DNA of 24,210 bases from JAPHTQ01 sp051747405 (GTDB lineage Bacteria > Pseudomonadota > Gammaproteobacteria > Thiohalomonadales > Thiohalomonadaceae): positions 1 to 24,210 of the forward strand of contig JBNJGC010000016.1 of NCBI GenBank assembly GCA_051747405.1, written 5' to 3'. Both the position numbers and the translations under genes were made by a program. Under the pieces are notes generated by a model. It made no database searches, was not told the origin of the DNA, and saw nothing but the letters and a program-made list of their open reading frames with translations. Shown one piece after another: positions 1 through 8,212 of this stretch. Position 1 is the stretch's first letter; each line of letters starts with the position of its first letter.

Positions 1-194
1 AAAAAGCGGCTCAGTGCGGAGCGCCCGCGCGTGCCGGTGAGGCGGTTGGGGCCGTACTTCTCCAGCCGCCCTGACGCCTCCTCCGGAGTCAGCCCCTCCG
101 GGGTGGTGTCGAGCGCCTGCAGAACCTCTTCGCTCTCACGGGCAAACCAAGAGGGTTGTGTGGTGTCAGTACCGTGCTTGTTGCCGTTATCCAT
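1..194 (-). CDS. Cation-transporting P-type ATPase, N-terminal fragment
   Basis: The complement reads from an ATG at 194 down to the window edge and gives 64 residues starting MDNGNKHGTDTTQPSWFARE. Residues about 23-52 match the pattern of the cation ATPase N-terminal domain: EEVLQALDT, then GLTPEEASGRL, then KYGPNRL. This domain opens P-type ATPases of the SERCA/PMCA/H+-ATPase type, which pump cations across the membrane with ATP. The transported ion cannot be told because the transmembrane and phosphorylation domains lie outside the window. The start is chosen because the domain begins close to it; no clear ribosome binding site is seen upstream, and a five-codon reading frame (ATGGGGACCTCCTAA) overlaps the start as TAATG, which may give coupled initiation. 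The gene diverges from the MoxR operon on the other side of a 154-bp intergenic region. Confidence 0.85.
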   Translation of the reverse strand, partial: MDNGNKHGTDTTQPSWFARESEEVLQALDTTPEGLTPEEASGRLEKYGPNRLTGTRGRSALSRF

Positions 195-287
195 TAGGAG
201 GTCCCCATCCGTTCCAGATCTGTCCACCCTTTCTAACAGCTAGGGGGATATAAATAAAGTATCAAGATTCCCGGTGGCTGCTGTTTT

Positions 288-296
288 TGTTATGCT
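288..296 (+). promoter_or_regulatory. Candidate extended -10 promoter for the MoxR operon
   Basis: TGTTATGCT fits the extended -10 form TGnTATnnT. A start of transcription near 303 would give a leader of about 46 bases before the moxR ATG at 349. The -35 region 17 bases upstream (TTCCCG) is poor, as is common for extended -10 promoters. This is a pattern match only. Confidence 0.4.
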
Positions 297-348
297 CTAA
301 AGTAATCGATTGAATAGTTTTTACCTTCTATCCGAGGCTCCCCCTAGT

Positions 349-1311
349 ATGCAAACACAAGCCCAGTTTCTCACTCTGCGCAACCACCTGCAGGAGACCA
401 TTGTCGGTCAGCAATCGCTGCTGGATCGGTTGATGGTGGCACTACTGTGTGGTGGTCATGTGCTGCTCGAGGGCTTGCCGGGGCTGGCCAAAACCACGGC
501 GGTCAACGCCCTGGCCGCCGGTGTCCACGCCAGCTTTCAGCGTATTCAGTTCACCCCGGACCTGATGCCCGCGGACCTGACCGGGAGTGATATCTTCGAT
601 CCGGAGCAGCACGGCTTTCGCTTCGTCGCCGGGCCGCTGTTCCATGAGATTGTCCTCGCCGACGAGATTAACCGCGCCCCGCCCAAGGTTCAGTCGGCAC
701 TGTTGGAGGCGATGGCCGAGCATCAGATCACTGTCGGTGGGGTCACCCGCGAGCTTCCCGAGCTGTTTATCGTCATGGCCACGCAAAATCCACTGGAGCA
801 GAGCGGCACCTATCCGCTGCCCGAGGCGCAGCTGGATCGCTTCCTGCTTCATGTGGTGCTGGACTACCCCAGCGGCGAGGATGAGTTGGAGATCCTGCGC
901 CGTGATCGCCGCCGCCACTTCGCCGAAAAGCGCCCCACGCTCGACTCTCCGCTACAACCGGCCACGGTATTGGCGGCTCGGCAGGAGGTTGCCGAGGTGC
1001 ACGTCGAGCCGTTACTGGAGGAGTACATTGTGGAGCTGGTGGGCTGCACCCGCAGCCCGGAGCGTATCGACCCCCACTGGGCGGGCTTCTTGCAGGCCGG
1101 TGCCTCGCCGCGCGCCTCTCTGGCCCTGTTGCGTGCCGCATCGGGCATGGCCTATCTGCAGGGACGTGAGTATGTAATCCCGGAGGATATCATCGAGGTT
1201 GCGCCGGATGTACTGCGCCACCGACTGGTGCTGGACTACGCCGCCCAGGCCGCCGGTGTCGACGCCGACGCCATCATCCGGCGGATTCTGGACTTCGTAC
1301 CGGTTCCCTAG
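349..1311 (+). CDS. moxR: MoxR-family AAA+ ATPase
   Basis: A 320-residue AAA+ ATPase of the MoxR family, cytoplasmic chaperones that use ATP to mature or activate partner proteins, usually with von Willebrand factor A (VWA) proteins encoded next door. Walker A is GLPGLAKTT (residues 42-50), Walker B is LADEINRA (103-110), and the family signatures ATQNPLEQSGTYPLPEAQLD and RF follow at 144-165. The length is normal for the family. The reading frame extends back to a TTG at 310, but the ATG at 349 is preferred because the family homology begins just after it; the ribosome binding site is weak for either. It is the first gene of a six-gene operon (moxR, DUF58, DUF4381, VWA, VWA-TPR, BatD), so its clients are probably those proteins. 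The substrate of such systems is not visible from sequence. Confidence 0.93.
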   Translation: MQTQAQFLTLRNHLQETIVGQQSLLDRLMVALLCGGHVLLEGLPGLAKTTAVNALAAGVHASFQRIQFTPDLMPADLTGSDIFDPEQHGFRFVAGPLFHEIVLADEINRAPPKVQSALLEAMAEHQITVGGVTRELPELFIVMATQNPLEQSGTYPLPEAQLDRFLLHVVLDYPSGEDELEILRRDRRRHFAEKRPTLDSPLQPATVLAARQEVAEVHVEPLLEEYIVELVGCTRSPERIDPHWAGFLQAGASPRASLALLRAASGMAYLQGREYVIPEDIIEVAPDVLRHRLVLDYAAQAAGVDADAIIRRILDFVPVP

Positions 1312-1324
1312 GGTCGGGGCTGTG

Positions 1325-2296
1325 ATGCGGGAGACAAGGGTACGCAGGCTACTGACAGGGTGGCGCGAGGGCAGGGCGCTGCTGCACGCCAGCCCGGCTG
1401 TCTCGCGCCCGCTGCTGAGTCCGGCGGAGATCGCTCAGCTGGCGCAGCGGGCGGCAGTGCTTGAGCGCGTTGCCGCCGAGTCGGCGCCCGAGGTGGCGCA
1501 CCGGCGACTGGGGGAGAGCCGTTCACTGTTTCGTGGCAGCGGCATGGATTATGACGAAAGCCGCCCCTTTCAGACCGGCGATGATCCCCGCCACATCGAC
1601 TGGCGGCTGAGTGCTCGCAGCGGCGACTCCTACGTCAAGCGCTTCCGTGAGGAGCGCCGGCCCACCATCTTCATCGTGGTCGACCGGCGCGCGGCGATGC
1701 GTTTCGGCACCCGCCGCCGACTCAAGGTGACCCAGGCGGCACGCATCGCCACGCTGGTGGCCTTTGCCGCCCGCAGGCGCCAGCGCGCCCTCGCCGGAGT
1801 ACTGCTGGAGCCGTCTGTGAATTGGCTGGGGGAGTCGAGCGGTCGCGGCGCCGCGCAGCATTTCGCCGAGGCTGCCGCCAGACCCGCTCCACCCTGCGAT
1901 AGCGCAGGTGAGCCTGCGCTCAAACAGCTGCTCTCGCAGCTGAGCCGCCTGCTGGTACGCGGTAGCCAGATCTGGCTCATCAGCGATCTACACGACCTCA
2001 CCCCTGACTGCCGCGGACCGCTTTTTGCCCTGGCCGGTGAACATCAGCTGCGCTGTGTCCAGCTATTCGACCCGGCGGAGCGGCAGTTGCCACAGGCGGG
2101 CCCCCTGCGCCTCTTTGCCGGGCTCGACGATGAAGAGGTGGTGGTCGATAGCAACGACCGTCGCAGCCGGAGAGCGTTTGAGGCCGGCGCCGCTGCCCAG
2201 CAGGCCGAGCGCATGACCACCCTTGAGGCCTTGCAGATCCCCTGCCGGCAAATCTCCACCGAGTGCGATGAACCGGAGCAGGAGCTGGGGCGGTGA
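1325..2296 (+). CDS. DUF58 domain-containing protein
   Basis: A 323-residue DUF58 protein, the usual partner gene directly after moxR. The diagnostic block sits at residues 71-110: GSGMDYDESRPFQTGDDPRH, then IDWRLSARSGDSYVKRFREE. After it comes a VWA-like beta strand (IFIVVDRRAAM, about 115-125) in which the metal-binding DxSxS serines are absent, as is common in DUF58. No convincing membrane segment is seen. The frame is open further back to 1199 inside moxR, but the ATG at 1325, 13 bases after the moxR stop, gives the normal family length. The end overlaps the next gene by four bases (GTGA), which suggests coupled translation. The molecular role is unknown; by context it works with the MoxR ATPase. 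Confidence 0.9.
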   Translation: MRETRVRRLLTGWREGRALLHASPAVSRPLLSPAEIAQLAQRAAVLERVAAESAPEVAHRRLGESRSLFRGSGMDYDESRPFQTGDDPRHIDWRLSARSGDSYVKRFREERRPTIFIVVDRRAAMRFGTRRRLKVTQAARIATLVAFAARRRQRALAGVLLEPSVNWLGESSGRGAAQHFAEAAARPAPPCDSAGEPALKQLLSQLSRLLVRGSQIWLISDLHDLTPDCRGPLFALAGEHQLRCVQLFDPAERQLPQAGPLRLFAGLDDEEVVVDSNDRRSRRAFEAGAAAQQAERMTTLEALQIPCRQISTECDEPEQELGR

Positions 2297-2661
2297 GCAG
2301 CGAGACCACAGCGGGCCTTGTCGATATCCGCCTCCCCTCCACGACAGCCGACAGCAGCGGCGTCTGGGCGTTCTTGCTCCTGCTTGTCGTGGCGCTGCTG
2401 CTCCTGCTCTGGCGATACTATTTCGCCCCGCGGCGTGTCGCCTTGCGGCGGCTGCGCCGGTTGCAACGCAGCACTGCCGATACCCGCAGCGCCGCCCACC
2501 AGTTGGCGCAGATACTCCGTCCGCTCTATCCGTCGCCACAGCTTCCCGGCCCCTTCGCCCGCTCACTGGATGCGGCCCGTTTCGCCGCGACACCCTGCTC
2601 GGAGGCCGAGCTACAGGCAATGTTCGCGCAAGCGCGCCATCTGCTGGAGGCACAGCGGTAA
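2293..2661 (+). CDS. DUF4381-like small membrane protein
   Basis: A 122-residue protein starting at the GTG that overlaps the DUF58 stop codon. It has a short polar N-terminus, one strong transmembrane segment at about residues 25-41 (WAFLLLLVVALLLLLWR), then a basic, helical cytoplasmic tail. Size, topology and position between DUF58 and the first VWA gene match the DUF4381 proteins of gammaproteobacterial MoxR/Bat operons. Its stop (TAA 2659-2661) shares one base with the ATG of the next gene. Function is unknown; it is likely a membrane anchor or adaptor of the complex. The family call rests on layout and length more than on a motif. Confidence 0.8.
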   Translation: MSSETTAGLVDIRLPSTTADSSGVWAFLLLLVVALLLLLWRYYFAPRRVALRRLRRLQRSTADTRSAAHQLAQILRPLYPSPQLPGPFARSLDAARFAATPCSEAELQAMFAQARHLLEAQR

Positions 2662-3674
2662 TGGGAGCGATCCAGTTCGATACGCCACACGGGTTTCTGC
2701 TCTGGCCGTTGCTGATTCTGCTAGCACTGTTGTGGCGCTGGTGGGGCGGAAGAGGGGAGCCCTCGGCACTGGCCTGTGGAGCGCGCCGGGCAGAGCGCCT
2801 CTACCATCCGTTGGCGCCCCTGTTGCAACGGACCGCCACGTTCACCCCCCCGCTGCCGCTCTGGCGCCGGTTTGCCTTCTGGGGCGCCTTGAGTGCACTG
2901 GTGGTGGCGCTGGCGGGACCGGTGCGGATCGGCAAGCAGTTACCCGAACCGCCGCAACAGCGGGATGTTCTCTTTATCGTCGATGTTTCGGTGGGGATGC
3001 TGCTGCGGGACTATCGGATTGAGGGGGAGCGGGTGCGCCGTATTACCCTGCTCAAGCAGGTGCTCGACCGCCTGGTGCAGGATCTGCCCGAGGATCGCAT
3101 CGGTGTGGTGGTATTCGCCCGCAGCGCCCATACCCTGGTGCCGCTGACCGACGACCATACGCTGGTGCGCCGGATGCTGGCGCGGCTCGATACCGATATC
3201 GTCGGCCGCTCCAGCTCACTGGGCGAGGCGTTGGCCACGGCGGTGCGTGAGGCCGGGCGCAACCCCTCCGACGAGCAGCCGATCCTGATGCTCTTTTCCG
3301 ATGCGCGCCAACCCACGGGTCGGATCGCGCCGCTGGCCGCCGCGGAGCTGGCGGCAGAGGCGGGCCTGGTGCTGCACACCGTTGCCATCGGTGCCACCGC
3401 AGAGAGTGGCCCGGATGAGGCGGGCATGATCCACCACCCGGCCGATCTGAAGCTGATGGCGGAGCTGGCCGCCCGTACCGGGGCCACCAGCCACCACGCC
3501 GCCAGCGGGGAGTCGTTGCAGCGTGCCGTCAAGGCGATTACCGCCAGCGATGGACGTGAGCAGGAGGTGGCGCCCCGCTACGAACGGTTGCCGCTCTACC
3601 CATGGCCACTGGGGCTGGCTATGGCGCTGCTGCTGTTGGCTCGCCTGAACCTTTCCACTAAGAGGGCCGGTTAG
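2661..3674 (+). CDS. VWA domain membrane protein (BatA-like)
   Basis: A 337-residue protein with two N-terminal membrane segments (about 11-28 and 70-87), a periplasmic or cytoplasmic VWA domain (about 102-300) and a C-terminal membrane segment (about 316-328), the layout of BatA/BatB proteins. The VWA metal site is partly changed: the first motif reads D108-V-S110-V-G112, with glycine where the consensus DxSxS has its second serine; the conserved threonine in PLTDDHT (161-167) and the aspartate in LFSDAR are kept. The start ATG at 2661 overlaps the previous stop; the frame runs back to 2223 but that part lies inside other genes. The stop is followed at once by the ATG of the second VWA gene. 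Expected partners are the MoxR ATPase and the other Bat proteins; the ligand is unknown. Confidence 0.88.
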   Translation: MGAIQFDTPHGFLLWPLLILLALLWRWWGGRGEPSALACGARRAERLYHPLAPLLQRTATFTPPLPLWRRFAFWGALSALVVALAGPVRIGKQLPEPPQQRDVLFIVDVSVGMLLRDYRIEGERVRRITLLKQVLDRLVQDLPEDRIGVVVFARSAHTLVPLTDDHTLVRRMLARLDTDIVGRSSSLGEALATAVREAGRNPSDEQPILMLFSDARQPTGRIAPLAAAELAAEAGLVLHTVAIGATAESGPDEAGMIHHPADLKLMAELAARTGATSHHAASGESLQRAVKAITASDGREQEVAPRYERLPLYPWPLGLAMALLLLARLNLSTKRAG

Positions 3675-5014
3675 ATGCTCGCGGCACTGGAGTGGCGTGA
3701 ACCGCTGTGGCTGTGGCTGCTTCTCCTGCCGCCCGGGTTGTGGCTATGGCACCGCCTGGCCGGGCGGCGGCGCGAGCGTTTCGCCGACACCGCCCTGCTG
3801 CCCTGGCTGCGCCGGGGGCAGGGGGCGGGTGGTTGGCGCCACTGGCCGCTGAGGGACTACGCCTACCTCCTCGCCTGGATACTGCTGGTGCTGGCCCTGG
3901 CCGGCCCGCGCCATGCGGAGCAGAGCCGCACTCCCCACTCGGCAGAGGCGCCGCACATTGTCGCCTTGGTGGATCTCTCCCGCTCAATGGACGCGACCGA
4001 TGTTCGCCCCAACCGCCGCGCACGCGCCGTGGTAGAGCTTTATGAGCTGCTGGAGCTACTGCCCCAGAACCGGGTCGGCATCATCGTCTTCGCCGGGCGT
4101 GCGCACACCTATGTGCCGCCCACCACGGATCATGAGGCGCTGCGCTTCTATCTGGCGCAGCTGGAGGAGTTGGTGCTACCGACCCGCGGTAGCGCCGCTG
4201 CCGATGCCATGAGCTTGGCGTTGGAGCAATCAGCAGAGCAGGGCGGGCCGCCCGCAGCGGTGGTGCTGCTCAGTGATGGGGACTTTACGGACGCGGGGGT
4301 GGCAGCGGCGGCACAAGCCGTTGCCCGTGCCGACAGCGCCCTCTATGTGCTGGGGATCGGCGGCCCCGAACAGGTGGCCGTCCCCGTGGATGGGGGCGGG
4401 TGGTTGGAGCATGAAGGGGAGAGCGTGCTGACCCACCTGAATGTGGCGGGCCTGCAGCGTCTGGCGGAGCTTGGCGGCGGGGCCTACCAGCGCGCCGGTG
4501 CGGATGCGAGCGACTGGCAGGCACTGCAGAGCGAGGGGCTGGGGCGTACATCGAGCCAGCCTGGCGAGGAGGCGCAGACCCTGTGGCAGGAACACTACCC
4601 CTGGCTGCTGCTACCGGGACTCCTGCTACTGTTTGTCGCACTAATGCCCTATGGCCTGGGAGGCGTGGCATCTTCGCTGCTGCTGGTATCGGGGTTGCTG
4701 CTGTTCGCACCGCCCCCCGCTGCGCTGGCCGCTGAACCGGCGCTACACACAGATGCGGTGGCGGCCTATCGGTCCGGAGAGTTCGCCGTGGCAGCAGAGC
4801 AATTCGCGCAGGTTCCGGGTTATCCGGGCCACATGGGGGCGGGGGCCAGTTACTATCGGCTGGAGGCGTATCCGAGCGCGGTGGCGCAGTTTACCCAAGC
4901 CGTCCTACTGGCCGAGGGGGATGGGGCGCGTGCCGATGCCCTGTTTAATCTGGGCAACAGTCTGTTTCAGGAGGGGGATTACGCTGCCGCCGCGCAGGTC
5001 TTTGCCGACGTGGC
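3675..5014 (+). CDS. VWA plus TPR membrane protein (BatB/BatC-like fusion), 3' end lost in gap
   Basis: 446 residues are visible before the first N run. There are two N-terminal membrane segments (about 9-26 and 62-78), then a VWA domain with an intact metal-binding motif (D100-L-S102-R-S104, threonine in PPTTDHEA, LLSDGD at 198-203), two more hydrophobic stretches (about 309-325 and 330-352), and then tetratricopeptide-like repeats (about 360-446) with the pattern AVAAYRSGEFAVAAEQF and ALFNLGNSLFQEGDYAAAAQ. VWA followed by TPR in one chain corresponds to a BatB-BatC fusion, as in many Gammaproteobacteria. The ATG directly abuts the previous TAG. The remaining TPRs and the stop codon are missing because of the gap; this is an assembly truncation, not a pseudogene. 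The VWA-TPR protein probably holds or presents partners at the membrane. Confidence 0.88.
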
Positions 5015-5114
5015 NNNNNNNNNNNNNNNNNNNNNNNNNNNNNNNNNNNNNNNNNNNNNNNNNNNNNNNNNNNNNNNNNNNNNNNNNNNNNNNNNNNNNN
5101 NNNNNNNNNNNNNN
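5015..5114. other. Assembly gap 1 (100 N)
   Basis: Exactly 100 N, the conventional filler for a gap of unknown length. The sequence before and after shows no overlap, so real bases are missing: the end of the VWA-TPR gene and possibly the intergenic junction to the BatD-like gene. Confidence 0.98.
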
Positions 5115-5133
5115 CGTTGCCGGAGGTTCGCCC

Positions 5134-6327
5134 ATGGTAAAAGGGACTGTTTGGCGGCTTCTGTTACTGCTCTGGCTACCCTGTACCGCCCTGGCCACGG
5201 GGGAGGAGGGGGCGGCACTGGAGCAGAGCCGTGAGGCGCTGATCGAAGACAATGCGGTGACCATCAATACCTCCGTTTCGACCCTGACTCCGTGGGTACG
5301 CCAGCAGATAGTGGTTACCATGGAGGTGATCACACCGGAGCTCTCCGCCCACCTGCTTGTCGAACCAGAGCCGCTGCGCGGGTTCGAGTTGATCCCCCTT
5401 ACCAGTCGGCGAGAACGCATTCAGACCGCGGACGGTGAGCGGATGCGGCTGCGCACAGGCTTCGCGCTGTTTGCCCTCAGCCCCGGTAGCTATCGACCGA
5501 CGCTGCCCCCTGTCCACTATCGCCTCTACGGTGCCAGCCGCAAGGCGCTTAAGCTGCCGCCTCCCCCGCTTACCGTCAAGCCGCTCCCCCCTTATGTGCC
5601 GGCGACCATGCCGGTAGGCGCGCTGGCGTTTCGCTCCCGGACTGAACCCGGACTTTGGCTGGGCAGAGAAGCGCTGGGGTTCTGGCATCTGACGCTGGAG
5701 GCGGAGGGGATCCCCGCCGATTGGCTGCCGCCACTTCAGGGGCAGTTGCCGACCACCGAGGCGATCCGGTTCCGTCCCGCCACGCTCCACACTGAGCAGC
5801 GAACCGACCACAGCGGCGTCACCGCCCAGACGCGCTACCGTGTCCCCTTCATACCCCAGGAGAGCGGTCGGCTGGCCCTGCCGACACTCCGGTTGCAGTA
5901 CTTCGACCCCCAAACCGGTCGACTGGAGTGGCTCACACACTCGCCAGAGAGGGCACTGGTACTGAGTCTGCCGCTTCGATGGCTGCTAGCCGGTGTCTTT
6001 GTGCTTCTGCTCGGCTGGGCGGCACGGCACGTCTGGCGCACGCTGCGTCTGCGCTGGTGGCAGCAGCGGGAGCGCCGCGCCGCAATCCGCGCACTGCGTC
6101 AGGCCAACAGCGCCACAGCGATACGTCAGGCACTGCGCCACTACGCCTACGCCCACAACGACAGTGCCAACCTCAGCATCACCGGGTGGTACCAGCGCTA
6201 CGGACGGCGCCTCTCTCCGGCGCTGATCGCACAGCTACAACGGGCGAGTTACGGCCCGGAGCGGGTAGGGCCTGCCGCGATCACCGCGCTGCGGGTTCAC
6301 CTGATCGCAGCCCTTAGGGGGAGCTGA
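5134..6327 (+). CDS. BatD-like membrane protein
   Basis: A 397-residue protein that starts at ATG 5134 behind a clear ribosome binding site (GGAGG at 5122-5126). It has a signal peptide (hydrophobic core WRLLLLLWLPCTALA, likely cleavage after ALA near residue 22), a long beta-rich periplasmic region (about 30-275), one transmembrane segment (about 281-301, WLLAGVFVLLLGWAARHVW) and a basic cytoplasmic tail of about 95 residues. This layout, and its place as the last gene after MoxR and the VWA/TPR proteins, match BatD (oxygen tolerance) family proteins. Opening motif EDNAVTINTSVS followed by the VTMEVI strand is typical of the BatD beginning. Its last part (6239-6327) is repeated after gap 2, which looks like contig overlap. 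Family role is poorly defined; Bat proteins have been linked to stress tolerance and envelope functions. Confidence 0.87.
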   Translation: MVKGTVWRLLLLLWLPCTALATGEEGAALEQSREALIEDNAVTINTSVSTLTPWVRQQIVVTMEVITPELSAHLLVEPEPLRGFELIPLTSRRERIQTADGERMRLRTGFALFALSPGSYRPTLPPVHYRLYGASRKALKLPPPPLTVKPLPPYVPATMPVGALAFRSRTEPGLWLGREALGFWHLTLEAEGIPADWLPPLQGQLPTTEAIRFRPATLHTEQRTDHSGVTAQTRYRVPFIPQESGRLALPTLRLQYFDPQTGRLEWLTHSPERALVLSLPLRWLLAGVFVLLLGWAARHVWRTLRLRWWQQRERRAAIRALRQANSATAIRQALRHYAYAHNDSANLSITGWYQRYGRRLSPALIAQLQRASYGPERVGPAAITALRVHLIAALRGS

Positions 6328-6337
6328 GTCGGTACGC

Positions 6338-6437
6338 NNNNNNNNNNNNNNNNNNNNNNNNNNNNNNNNNNNNNNNNNNNNNNNNNNNNNNNNNNNNNNN
6401 NNNNNNNNNNNNNNNNNNNNNNNNNNNNNNNNNNNNN
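6338..6437. other. Assembly gap 2 (100 N), probably spurious
   Basis: A second filler of exactly 100 N. The 99 bases before it (6239-6337) are identical to the 99 bases after it (6438-6536), so the two contigs most likely overlap and the true gap length is zero or negative. Confidence 0.95.
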
Positions 6438-6536
6438 AACGGGCGAGTTACGGCCCGGAGCGGGTAGGGCCTGCCGCGATCACCGCGCTGCGGGTTCACC
6501 TGATCGCAGCCCTTAGGGGGAGCTGAGTCGGTACGC
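6438..6536 (+). repeat. 99-bp exact direct repeat of the batD 3' end across gap 2
   Basis: Bases 6438-6536 repeat 6239-6337 at a constant offset of 199 with no mismatch. They contain the last 29 codons of the BatD-like gene and its TGA (6524-6526). The repeat ends exactly at both gap borders, which is what an unmerged k-mer overlap between contigs looks like. A genuine tandem duplication is far less likely. For annotation purposes treat this as the same sequence as the batD 3' end, not a second gene fragment. Confidence 0.93.
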
Positions 6537-6727
6537 GGTAGGAACTTGCATTTTGACTACTCGCGCTCGCGCCTCTGACAAGATTTTCACCGCAGAGGCG
6601 CTGACGCCGCCATGGAGGGCGGTGATAGACAATGCATGGAGCCACATTGTCGAGGCGCAAAGTTATGAAGCGAGTGTGAGTTCCTAGGCCAGGCTGCCTC
6701 GTGCTGCCTGGCGCTTCTGCATGGCAT

Positions 6728-6753
6728 GATGCGCTTCGCAAGCTCAGCGCATC
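6728..6753. repeat. REP-like hairpin, copy 1
   Basis: GATGCGCT (6728-6735), a 10-base loop, then AGCGCATC (6746-6753): a perfect 8-bp inverted repeat. A second copy at 12493-12518 differs by one loop base only. Short intergenic palindromes of this kind are dispersed REP-like elements in many Gammaproteobacteria. Confidence 0.75.
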
Positions 6754-6916
6754 CTATGGGTATCGCTCGTCAGGCATAGACGACCCGTGGCCGCCGCGTC
6801 AGGGGAAGGGCGAGTAGCTACCTTGCATTTAGGTGTCATTATTGATACTTGGATGCTGAAGAAGGGCACGGCCAGGGTGACGAAGATGGCCGAGGTAGCC
6901 ACTATAGCCTACTTTA

Positions 6917-6932
6917 CATAATAGATATTATG
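6917..6932. promoter_or_regulatory. 16-bp palindrome upstream of the PLP enzyme (candidate operator)
   Basis: CATAATA-GA-TATTATG, a perfect 7-bp inverted repeat around two bases, 40 bases ahead of the chosen start at 6973. It overlaps a possible -10 (TATTAT, 6926-6931). The symmetry and position suggest a repressor or activator site; no known regulator consensus is matched with confidence. Confidence 0.35.
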
Positions 6933-6972
6933 CGCACACCTGTATATGTGCAGTAAGAGCGGGAGCCTTGAT

Positions 6973-8106
6973 ATGGAAAGCATTTTCGAGACTGAATTCG
7001 AGCTGGACGAGGATCTCATCTACCTCAACCATGCGGCGGTCTCTCCCTGGCCGCGACGGACACGGGATGCTGTGCAGCGCTTTGCGGCTGAGAACGCTCA
7101 GCGCGGTTCGCTGGGCTATCCGCGCTGGCTGGAGACGGAACAACGGCTGCGTGAACAGCTGCAGCAGCTGCTCAATGCCCCCTCCAGTGACGACATCGCC
7201 CTGGTTAAGAACACCTCAGAGGCGTTGTCGTTCGTCGCCGCAGGGCTCGACTGGTCTGCCGGGGATAATATCGTCACCAGTGACCAGGAGTTCCCCTCCA
7301 ACCGCATTGTCTGGGAGGCGCTGGCTGATCAGGGTGTGGAGCTGCGACAGGTGGATCTCCACGCGGCGGCGACGCCTGAGGAGTCGCTATTTGCCCGGGT
7401 CGATGAACGCACCCGGCTGATCGCCATCAGCTCGGTGCAGTACGCCAGCGGTTTACGCATGGAGCTGCCGACCATTGGTCGCTTCTGCCGGGAACATGAG
7501 GTCCTCTTCTGCGTCGATGCGATCCAGGAGCTGGGGGCGCGGCCCTTCGATGTGCAGGCCTGCGGTGCCGATTTCGTCGCTGCCGATGGGCATAAATGGA
7601 TGCTCGGCCCTGAGGGGCTCGGCCTTTTCTATGTGCGCGCTGCACTGCGCCCGCAGCTGAAGCTGACACAGTTCGGTTGGCACATGGTGGATAAGGTGGG
7701 AGATTTTGATGCCCCGCACTGGCGAGCGGCGTCGTCGGCACGCCGCTTCGAGTGCGGCAGCCCCAATATGCTGGGCGTGCACGCCTTGAGCGCCAGTCTC
7801 TCGCTGTTGCTGGAGTGTGGCATGGAGCAGGTGGCTGGGAGGCTGCACGATCATATGCGATTTCTCAGCGATGCGTTGTCGCAGCGTGGTATGCTGGTTT
7901 GTCCCCCTGCGGCGCTGGCGCGACGTGCGGGGATCATCAGCTTCTCCCACCCTGATGGCAGCGCGGCGACCGAGCAGCTACAGCAGCAGCTGGAAAAAAA
8001 CGGTGTCTTTTGCGCCCTGCGCGGGGGTAATATCCGACTGTCACCCCACTTTTATACGCCGCGCGCGCATCTTACGCGGACACTGGCACTGATCGACAGT
8101 GTTTGA
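6973..8106 (+). CDS. Aminotransferase class V-fold PLP-dependent enzyme
   Basis: A 377-residue fold-type I PLP enzyme of the class V aminotransferase group, which contains cysteine desulfurases, isopenicillin-N epimerase-like enzymes and relatives. Visible signatures: YLNHAAVSPWP (17-27) at the N-terminus, KNTSEALSFVA (79-89) for phosphate binding, DAIQELG (182-188) contacting the cofactor ring, and the Schiff-base lysine K208 in ADGHKWMLGPEGLG. The late region VFCALRGGNIRLSPHFY is the conserved C-terminal block. The loop cysteine in the RxGxxC context of SufS/IscS is not evident, so desulfurase activity is uncertain and epimerase- or lyase-type chemistry is equally possible. The start at 6973 is preferred over 6946 because GGGAG (6961-6965) stands seven bases before it. 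It is followed by the CNBD-rhodanese gene, which has its own promoter-like sequence. Confidence 0.85.
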   Translation: MESIFETEFELDEDLIYLNHAAVSPWPRRTRDAVQRFAAENAQRGSLGYPRWLETEQRLREQLQQLLNAPSSDDIALVKNTSEALSFVAAGLDWSAGDNIVTSDQEFPSNRIVWEALADQGVELRQVDLHAAATPEESLFARVDERTRLIAISSVQYASGLRMELPTIGRFCREHEVLFCVDAIQELGARPFDVQACGADFVAADGHKWMLGPEGLGLFYVRAALRPQLKLTQFGWHMVDKVGDFDAPHWRAASSARRFECGSPNMLGVHALSASLSLLLECGMEQVAGRLHDHMRFLSDALSQRGMLVCPPAALARRAGIISFSHPDGSAATEQLQQQLEKNGVFCALRGGNIRLSPHFYTPRAHLTRTLALIDSV

Positions 8107-8212
8107 ATTGTCACGGGGCAGCGGTAGAATCACCGATTGATCATACATTTAGAATAAAATCCGCGAAGCGCATCACAAGCTTCTAATCGGGTGCGGGAGT
8201 TTGGCCGAAAAC

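Larger units (their letters stand above)
6527..6972. other. Gene-free stretch after the Bat operon
   Basis: About 446 bases without a convincing gene on either strand; open frames here are short and have no ribosome binding site or recognisable product. It holds a copy of a CCGCAGAG-type repeat (6584-6597), a GATGCGCT hairpin repeat (6728-6753) and a palindrome (6917-6932) close to the next gene. Some of it could be remnants of decayed sequence. I see no tRNA and no terminator with a T tract behind batD. Confidence 0.6.

Noticed and set aside
1199..1324. Upstream extension of the DUF58 frame into moxR
   Set aside because: It lies inside moxR coding sequence; the ATG at 1325 gives the normal protein length.
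6239..6536. True tandem duplication of the batD 3' end
   Set aside because: Both copies stop exactly at the N run and are identical over 99 bases, which is explained better by unmerged contig overlap.
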